This document shows positions 1 to 9,100 of a stretch of 64,000 bases of DNA, piece after piece. Numbering within the stretch: the stretch's first letter is position 1; each line of letters begins with the position of its first letter. The position numbers and the translations under genes are program-made. The DNA is taken from assembly GCA_030374735.1 (NCBI GenBank), contig JASCIV010000029.1:1-64000 (forward strand). The letters are read 5' to 3'. The notes beneath the pieces were generated by a model. That model searched no databases and had not been told where the DNA came from. It saw nothing but the letters and a program-made list of their open reading frames with translations. The DNA is from Gracilaria caudata. Lineage: Eukaryota; Rhodophyta; Florideophyceae; Gracilariales; Gracilariaceae.

Positions 1-1257
1 GACAAGATATAGACACGACGCCGTTTGGAAGGCATATCGGAGTTGTGCCATAAACGGCTTTCCGCGCACCAGCTCCAGGGTGAGACGCTCATTGATGGCA
101 CTTTCAAAATGCAGCCTGTCCCTGAAAACTAAGCTCTTTTCAAGAACTTTAAGTGCGAGGTATTCGCCCTTGACTGCATCATAAACCAGATAGACACGGC
201 CAAATGCACCGGCGCCAAGCGCATCTATAAGCTGAAAATCGCCGAGGCGCTTTGATTCATATGCCTGAGTGGTGTTTCTGAGCGCCCACTCCCATTTGTC
301 CGCCTCCGGAGTGCTCTGGATCTTTATGATCAGCTCTGCACTGATTTCCTCAGAAACTGAAACATCGGGAGTTGAAGGCTTGCTCTTCATCTTACCGCTC
401 ATGATCCTTTTCATGGTTGACCCAAAAGTTCGCTTTTCGGAGCTAGTACTTTTGCCAGAGCGCTCCGACAAGCGAGCATCTGATTCAATAGGACGAAAGT
501 TCAAGTCATCATCGTCGACAATGCCCGAGCTAGTTGCGGTAGCCGAATCGTTGCGGCGTCTGGATGAAGTGCGTGTGAGGCGTAGACGAACAGCGCCAGA
601 GCGCGAAATGACACGTGAGATTTGACAATGCGTGGCGCCAAATATGTAGTCAACGGGGTTCTGACAGGTAGAATCAGACACGGCGGCTAGAGAATTGTGG
701 TCGCGCGTGAGCAGGATGTAACCGCCTCGAAGCTCCGCCCAGAACATAGTCCAGGTCGACCATCTGAGGCGACCGGGGCCGGTGGGGCACTTGATTTGCA
801 CCCAGCCGGCCATGACCTCAGGGATCTTCCTGAGTAGACGAAGGGCGTCGAAGGTAGGCCTGAGAGCAGGGTGCGCATAGCGCGAGTCCGCATCGCGCAA
901 GCTGGTGGCAGATACTCCTTCACTGCCGAATGAGGCGTACCTGGGGGAGAGATGGGCGTTTTGGTTAGCGCGGTGTTCGTCGGCGGTTGTGGCGATGACA
1001 AAAGGGGTATTGGTGTGAAGCGAGGGAGTGCCATCGTCAATGTTTCTCTGAGAGGAGTGGAAGGACCGGCGCTTGCGGAGACGCTTATGGTCGGAAGCGG
1101 CGCGAGAGCGACGACGACGTGAAAGCGACCAGCGACCGGCAACGGAGGAGAAGGAGTCGGCACTGCGGGCGGCGGCGTCGAAGATGGCGGCGCGGCGCGA
1201 ACGCTTGTTTAGCGAGCCGGAAGCGCGACGCCAGTCGTCGCGGGGACCTCGAGACAT
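1..1257 (-). CDS. PH-domain AGC-family protein kinase (Akt/PKB-like), 3' end missing
   Basis: The reading frame is open from an ATG at 1257 to the left edge (419 codons seen); an in-frame stop lies about 15 codons upstream and there is no other ATG. Residues 1-125 are Arg/Ser-rich. From about residue 150 a stretch beginning AGWVQIK and ending EADKWEWALRNTT (about 320-332) has the order and closing Trp helix of a PH domain, with a Ser/Arg-rich insertion of about 100 residues inside it. The kinase domain follows: glycine loop GAGAFGRV (about 345), lysine in LALKVL (about 370), and the AGC-type stretch PFMAQLRYAFQT. The frame stops at the window edge before the catalytic loop. PH plus AGC kinase is the Akt/PKB arrangement, so phosphoinositide-regulated Ser/Thr kinase activity is inferred. 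A PDK1-type or other AGC kinase is possible, because the catalytic loop and C-terminal tail are not visible. Confidence 0.82.
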   Translation of the reverse strand, partial: MSRGPRDDWRRASGSLNKRSRRAAIFDAAARSADSFSSVAGRWSLSRRRRSRAASDHKRLRKRRSFHSSQRNIDDGTPSLHTNTPFVIATTADEHRANQNAHLSPRYASFGSEGVSATSLRDADSRYAHPALRPTFDALRLLRKIPEVMAGWVQIKCPTGPGRLRWSTWTMFWAELRGGYILLTRDHNSLAAVSDSTCQNPVDYIFGATHCQISRVISRSGAVRLRLTRTSSRRRNDSATATSSGIVDDDDLNFRPIESDARLSERSGKSTSSEKRTFGSTMKRIMSGKMKSKPSTPDVSVSEEISAELIIKIQSTPEADKWEWALRNTTQAYESKRLGDFQLIDALGAGAFGRVYLVYDAVKGEYLALKVLEKSLVFRDRLHFESAINERLTLELVRGKPFMAQLRYAFQTASCLYLV

Positions 1258-3111
1258 GATGGGCGGGGAGAGGGGGGTGAAGAAAGGGAGTTGGGACTGG
1301 GGACGGGGAGCTTACACAGAGGGATGGGAGCGGAAGATAGGGTCAGTCGAGGGGGGATGCGGTTGGTGGGGCGATGTAAAGAATAGGTAGGGGCGGGAGA
1401 GAGGGGAGGGGAGGAGATGGAGAGTGAAGAGGAGTGTGATGGGGGCGGGAAGAATAGAATGGGCGCGCGCGGGGCGAGAGGAAGGTAAGGCTGGCGGGAG
1501 GGAGGGTGCGCGCGGGGGAGCGGAGGGGCGCGGTGCGTTGGGGGCGTGGTATGACGGAACGAGCAGAGCTGCACGACGTATCGTGTGCGTTGTGTTGTGT
1601 GGCACGGCGGCGCTGGCACGCGCGCGCGCGCTTTTGGAACGGCGGCAGCCACGCAGCGCGCGGCGCAGCGATGGCAGTTTTCAGGCGCGCGCCCCTTGGC
1701 ACGTCACGCCGCCGCTGGTGTTGCGCTCCGCCTGCACTGCTAGCGCACCACGTGGGCGCGCGCCACGCTCGCGTCGGACGCCGCTCCCAAATTCAGCGCG
1801 GCCCCGTCGCTGTCGCTGCCGCTGTCGCAGTCGCCGTCGCCGACGTCGACGTCGATGTCGACGGCGGCGGCGGCAACGGCGATGGCGAAAATGCGCCGGC
1901 GATGCGTCTATGGCGTAGCGACGACGTGGTGCGTCGGAAACATCTCGTCCCTTTACAAACGCGCTGCGAGGCGCGGCTGGGGCGCCTTCCTGCTCGCAGC
2001 GCGGCGCTCAATTCACGGCGACGGGCTCGCGCGCGTAATGTTTGTTGCTCGCTTATTCCCTAGTGGCGCGTTCGTTGCAGCGCGTCGACGACGGTGTCAA
2101 CCGTAGTGCGCGCTTCCAACTGGCGGTTCCACTGTGTCGCGCGTACAGTGGATAAAAGGGTTTATAAGTGTTTCGCACTGCTGCGCACCGTGCTTCCTGG
2201 CGTGCTCGCCGTTGCTTCTTGCGCGGGCACACACAGCGAGCTTTATTTGGCTTCACCTGTTCCAGCACTCCGCGAGTTATCGTTCTCACCATCGTGCTCT
2301 TCGTAGACAAGCGTCGGATGGCTAACTTTACCCTTGCGTCCCCCACAACCCTTCTCAGAGTGAAGCGATGGGATGGGTGAAGGCGCAAGCCAACGCAATG
2401 CTTGAAGTAATCATCAATCTATCACTTGCGTTTGACACCTTCCAGTAAGCCGTCCCATTGTTCTGGACTGAGAGTTTTCGCCGCCAATGAGCACATTAAA
2501 AAGCAAAGCGCTGCACACCAGAGGCGCGCAATCCACAAATGGCCTCAAGCTCGCGCGCTGGGTTTAGGGTCTCAGTTTTTTTGTATGCTGTATGCACATC
2601 TCGGCGAAAACGTTTTTCAAACAAGTGCGGCGCTTTGGTACGACGTAGAACGCTACCCGACTGGAAATCTTGAGGTGGCGCAGCCTTAGCGAGTCTCAGC
2701 CAGCGGTTTATGTAACGCACGAAGGTATTTACATACAGTGGAAGTATTGAACACCTTGAAAACTGTGGCTTAAGGTCAGCAGCCAACGCCGAGCAACTCC
2801 CCACTTGAACCGAAACCGAACCGGGAACCACCAACACTCGCAGCTCGATACGGTATAAATCTATTTTTGTTTCACAAATACAGTACAGAGTGAAAAGTAC
2901 AACACAACGTCACGTCACACACTTGTCATATTGATCCGCACGTCGCATCCACCCCTGTACACCGCGCCGTCGCCAGTCGCAGTCCACGCGTTGATCTGCT
3001 TCGCAACTTGTAACTTCGTAACTTGTACCGTAGATAACTATCCGATGCGTCCCACTTTGCCGCGCCTGTGACCATCCACGCCCCCGCCTCTGCGTCTAAG
3101 CACGCCCAGCC
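1258..3111. other. GC-rich intergenic region between divergent kinase and UTP20 genes
   Basis: Both flanking genes are transcribed away from this stretch, so it must hold both promoters. The kinase-proximal half is very GC-rich, with an alternating CG run near 1619-1630 and triplet-like low-complexity DNA near 1806-1883. Open frames here are Arg/Pro/Ala-rich on every strand, as expected from composition alone, and none has a recognisable domain. I see no RNA gene. Confidence 0.6.
1806..1883. repeat. imperfect GTCGCN / GGC triplet low-complexity tract
   Basis: About 78 bases made of repeated gtcgct, gtcgcc, gtcgac and ggcggc units. It gives poly-Arg, poly-Ala/Val and poly-Asp/Val in the different frames, so open frames here are not evidence of a gene. 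Confidence 0.7.
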
Positions 3112-6100
3112 ATGAGAGGAAATACAGGCACCGCGCCGCTCAAGGTGCTGGACGAGGCCTCCCTCGCTGCTGGCGGAAAGCGCTGGCGTTTCGCTTCTCT
3201 AAAGACTCGTTTGCAAACAACTTCGGCCCGACCAACTGCTCTCCCCGCCATTGACTTTTCTTCGAACATTCACGCCGAAAAACAGCTCGATACCTCATCT
3301 TCTCACTTTTCCGCAATCCTTACCACAGAGGCTGAGTCCAATAGTACCGCTTCGTTTAAACAGTTCTATAAACAAGTCGAACCGCTTTCCATTTCTTTAC
3401 CGTTGGTGTTTCGCAACCGCAAAAAGCTCATCGAAACTTGTCTTGACGCTCTACAACAAGGAACCCGTCACGAAGCGGAAGCTACCGTGTCCATTGCCAA
3501 ATGTCTCACTGCCATTTTTGTGGATATTGGTGCTCAACACCTGCACCCTCTTTTTCCCCGTATCATCTCATCCTTTGCTGTCGTTTTCAACAACACTGTC
3601 TTTTCTTCCAAGGAAAATAAGCATGAATCCAGTTCTATGTCAACGCCTTCTATTCTATGGGATCCCTCCAACTCTCTTATACCACTGTTCGCCTCCATTG
3701 CCGAAGTTACCAGACTCGCCATCCAAACTCTAATCCTTCATCCGCAGCACACCGTTCAGAGCTTACTTCCGCTTCTGTCACACTCGCATTACAGGATTCG
3801 AGAGATGACCGCGGAATCCTGCTTGGGCTATCTCATCCGCAAGACAAGAGATGAACAACAACTAGAACGTCTCGCAACCAGCGTGGTTGCCGCAGCCATT
3901 TTACCAGAGCTTGACGCTGAGAAGCAAAAGTGTGCTGCACACGGCCTGGGAACTTCTCTTTTTGAAGCAATCAGACTTCCTTCCGGTCGTTTGCATTCGC
4001 GAGCAACCTTTATTGTCACTGCAGCGCTTCATGCGCTTCATACTCAACCTAAGCCTGTGGCTGAGGAATGCAAGAAAGTTGTTGATCCATGTTTCGGCGT
4101 CTTGGCCACATGCTTTGCGAACCTATGTCGTTACGTGACGAATGAAAGAGATGCCAAAGCCATTGCTTCGATTTTCGTCACCTCCGGAGAGAGGTTTCTT
4201 TCAGACTCGCTAAGTACTGAGTTGACAAAAATCATGTGTTTGCTTCGAAACTGGATTCACTATGGAGGTAAAAACCTTTCAGAGTTGCTAGGGCTACCCT
4301 TTCTGCAGCGTATGTTGAACTTCTTCTCAAGAAGCGTAGGCAAATTTGTGGACGACTTTCGTGTCGTCTTTGAGTCCCTGGCTGCTATGTGTAGCGTGAG
4401 CAGATATACGCCTTTTGCTTTCCGTCAACAGGTTTGTCGAAGTGTTTTATCTCCTGCGCTAAAGAAGATTGCCGATAGCGATGCTTATCAGTCTGTGAAG
4501 GCTGCCTTGTACGTGGTGCTAGATGTTTATAAGGATGAATGGGATATCCCTCGCTTGTTGGCTTTGGTGGATGGTGTCGGCAACTTATGTGACAGTATGG
4601 CTCAAAAAGACGATCAAGAGGGCCGTGATACCTCCGACGCGAAGAGGACGAAAATATCGATTCCTGCGATCTCTGCTGCCTTGAGCTTTGCAAACTTGAT
4701 AGATCGACTCTCTGATCCACAGAGTCTCGGTGCAGTCAGGTTGAAATGCCCAATTTTGGAAGCTCAGATTCTGTCTCTGCTCCAACAGTCTTCCGAAGGA
4801 GACTCAGAATGGGCGACCAACGCGTCTACGCAAGATGAAAAGATAATTCTGCGGCTTGCGCTTCAGTACTTGTCACGAGTCATTGTCCCAGACAGTGTTC
4901 AGCTTTTGTGCACCGCGGCAAGCAAACAAGAATTATGCTTTGAACTGAAAGCAAGGTTCTTGCGAGCTACCTGTTTTCAATCTCTCAAGACTGAATCAGG
5001 AAATGGAAAGCTTCTTAATACTCAAGTTGTCATGTTCGTGAGAAATATGATATCTGATGTAAAGGAAACGACAGCCTTTTCGGATGTACTTCAAGCTCTG
5101 AATTTCTTCTTTCGGGTTTCAAGTGCAAATCTGGACGTGAGGAAAGAATTAAATCAAGATGACGTTGAAAGATTTCGGAAGAAACTTGCGGAGAACTTAA
5201 GTTCTCCAGACCATACTGTACGAATACTCTGCGCTGCAAATCTGGCAAACATTTGCGTGGTGCAAAAAGGCACCGTCAGGCAGGAAAGTATACTATCAAG
5301 AACCGAGGACACGGAGCAATGCTTAGCTCTTGGACTGGACCAACTTCAGAAGGCTTTTCAAACCGGAGATTCTGATCACCAAGGTCTTTTTGACGTGATG
5401 CGAAGTGTGTTTGAAACTTCTCAGGAAATGAGTATTATATCAACTAAACAGAAGTTAGTCCAGGAGACAGCCAGACTGGTGCAAAACAATCCAAAGGTCG
5501 ACGAGGCGCTTTTGCGAGCAATTGTTCAGTTCGGGCTTGGAGTCTTACGGACGCCTCTTCGGCTCTTATGGAAAGATGCTAGATCTCTTCTGAGATTTGC
5601 TGCTGGTCGTGATGAAAAGCTCGTAATGCCAATCTTGGTAAAGCAGTTACTGGTGTGCAAAGAAGAAGTACTAGACTATTGTCGCAGGCGAACGCCTGAA
5701 ATTGAAGAACACTTTGAAATAGAAAACGAAAGTGCCGAAGGAGAAGCCAAGGTGGGTCCGGATTTCATTGAGCCCAATCCTCCTGCGGAAAAAGACGGGG
5801 ATAGCCGTAGCGTTAAAACAGAAAACAAGCGAGGGTCGAAAAGACGTAGACCCGCTTCAAGTTCCAATACTTCACTAACGAAGAGGAAGCGATCTGATGC
5901 TGGAGCTATTACAAAACGATGGGAAGATACGTCTTTGGCAAATGGAGTTCTGCTAAGGCGTTTTCATGAAACCTCAGTGTTCCGTGCTGGTTCACCTGGA
6001 TATGAAATAGTTGGTGGTGAAGTAACAACAACAGACTCACCGACGTTTGTCGTCGAGCTGGCCAGGGGGTTATGTGAGGAGCCCAAGTACTCAATGAAAT

Positions 6101-9100
6101 TTAGGGCTGAGATCATTTCTGCATACCTCAGCATGGCTCCGCCCCTGTTCTCACAGAAGAGGGGGGCTATGATATCACTTGCTTTTACCAATCTCCTCGA
6201 AAAGTTAGGAGGTCTCAAGAGTTGCGAAACTGACACAGCGCTGGAAGGCCTTATGCGATCGAGACTTCTTTCAGACTTAACCTTGCCCAACTGTGAACTC
6301 CAAGCCGCAGTACTTCGTTGTCTTTGCGTATCCCGATCTCCGTTGATCAAACCATACCGTGATTCTCTCATTCGGCTTACTCACTCCAAAAGTTTCCGTG
6401 AAGAGCTCACATTGATCACAGAAGGACTGTTTGCAAACTCCGGAGAGAAAGGGAACAAGTCGGACGAAAACGAGTCAATCGTCGATTTGCTAACAAGAAT
6501 ATGTTTTTCAAAACTTAGAGGAAAGTGGAGCAATAAGGACAGTCAGCGATCTGCAGTTTTGTCTTTTATCGCTTCGAAGTTACCATGGGATATTGCGTTT
6601 CCGAAGCTTATATCTTTGGTTTTGAAGCCTCTCTCGCATGTCATCATAGTTCTCGAGAGTGACGTGAATTCTGATACTTCAATGCTCCCTATGCCAAACG
6701 CTGTTGTACAAAAGGCCGTGCTTGGCTCTATTGAAGCCATTGTGAGACAATGTAGAATGTCTCTGCCCTCCTTGTCATGGAAGCAGTTGGTTATCGCCAC
6801 TTTGATAGTGATGCGAAACGCTGGTGTTGGACCTCACGGGCAGTCAATGCGATCTAGGTCTCTTCGAGTATGTTCTGATATGTACCGTATCCGCCCGTCG
6901 GAGACTGCCTTTTGCATAGGAAGGGTTATGCAGACTCTCAAAGATGCTCATTTCAACACAGAGACAAGTCGTGTTATTCAAAAGACTCCAGCGTTGATGC
7001 AGTTTGTAGGTACAGTAATGGGGTATGACGCCATGGATGGCAAGGAACATGTTCTCCGGGAGCATTCATGGGTTATTGAGTATTGCTATGGTGTCATGAA
7101 AGGGACAGAAGTAGATGTTGGCACGGTAGATGTTGGCCTCAAAATCGCAAAAGGATTCCTAAGCTTCTGTCAAAACTTGCCATCCCCAGATCCGAAACCC
7201 TCATCTACAATTGTCTCTAACGCTAACCGTCTTCTAGAGATGTTGTCGACTGCGCTGCAAACTCTTGTGTTTCGTCTTCTCGACCGAGTGGATAATGGGC
7301 GGAAAGCCCTGAGGACCTGGACCAAGACTTTCGCCAAGTCCCTTGAAGTTCTACAAATGCTTGCGGCCTTTGAAACGACGGATGTGCGCATTTTGGTTCC
7401 CGTGGCTGATGCTTTAAGCACATCACTTATCTCTGGAGACTGGCATGCGTCATCAACCAGCACTTCACTAAAGGCCCTGTCGGTTATTGTTCTTCGAGGG
7501 AAGAAAGACGGTGGAGATGTAGGTCTTGCGATTGAGAAAAGCGTATTGCGCCTTATTCCCCAGATATCACACTCAAGGTTTACTAACGACTCCTTGGCAT
7601 TTGGCGCTTTATGCGATCTGCTTTCTAACACCAATCTACCTGATTTGGTATCTGCCTGTCGGATTTTAAGGTCAATGTATGCCATGAAATCAACAAAATT
7701 GGATTCTCCTGATCTGGACGAACAAATTGAGGCTTTGAACGAGCTTAATGCCATGATAAAGAAAGGAATGTCCGCTGCGGATGCGATCATTCAGATCAAG
7801 AAAGACACTGGAGAAACGAACGAGGATGTGTTACTTGAGGAATACGTTCCTTGTGGCCCAGATGCACTCATTGCGCTTTTTCGTGGCGCTTTCGCCGCGG
7901 TGCGTAGCGATGATACTGCAGTCCGTGGAAATGCAGGGTATGCAATTGCTTTAATGGCAAAATGGACTGCCTGCTCTGGTTGTACGAGTGTGAAACAGTT
8001 AAGGAAACATGTATTCGAAACACTAATACATGGAACTGTGAATTCCAGAGAAGGCGATTGCCGTAGAGAATACTGTCGGGCTTTGGGAGAATTCGTGCGG
8101 TGTTCAGACGTATCTCAGGAAGATCGTGATGAAGATGAGCCTCTTATCCTTCCAATATTGAAAGGTCTGTCGTCATCAACTGACATTAACGTTGACGTTT
8201 TTGAGAATCTAGTTCATTTGCAGGCTCATCGGCGAGGAAGAGCAATTCGGGATATTGAGAAATGCATTTCCTTGTTTCGACAAAGTCCCTCAGACGGTAA
8301 CAGGCATATGGCTAATGAATATAAGGCGGTCGTAAAATGCTTTAGTCTACCGCTAGCTCTAAATATGGCACTAGAATTGGTGGCACACACAGATCCTCAG
8401 AATAGAGTAAGCCAGATGAAAGGAGTTCAGGCGAAAGAAAACTCAAGGCGCGATGTTGGATTGTGGGCGATATCTCTAGCCGGTGAGTCAGCAAGACTAT
8501 TGGACTGGGAGGACTACAAGGTGTGCTTAGGTGACATTTTGAGGCGTTTGCGAAATGAAACACGCGAAGATGTTGCTGGTATGTTATTCAAACTCTTGGT
8601 TAAGATTTCAGAGGCTTACCCGCGGTATGAGAACAAGTCTGCTGAATTCGTGAAAGCATCAGCATACTTGTCTGATGTCGTTTTGCCACGAATGCTTCAG
8701 TGTGTCACTGCCGGGGCTGTTGAAGGGGATATAGTGAAGGATTCAAACAGGCAAACAGATCAGAGACGCAAACCCGGTGCGGTAGCATTCCAAGCCCCAG
8801 TAGCTGTGGCAATCGCGCAGTTGATGACACAGCTTCCGCCTGCCAAAATGGACATGTTAATTCCTCTGTTGGTCACGCCCATGACGAACGCATTACGCTC
8901 AAGAATGAGTGGAATTCGAGATTCAGCCAAGAAGGCTCTTATTTCGATGGTGCTCATTCTTGGTCCGAAGTATCTGGGGTACGTGCTTCAACAGGTTTTA
9001 TCTGGCTTAAGTGAAGGATTCCGCCGTGACAACTGTGTATTCGTGATACATTCGGTGCTTAATGGCATACTTGATGATAAGCATCGAGGAACAAGTCGAT

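Noticed and set aside
1424..2106. Several overlapping Arg/Ala-rich open frames on both strands
   Set aside because: They occur in all frames of a GC-rich, triplet-like tract, have no domain, and follow from composition.
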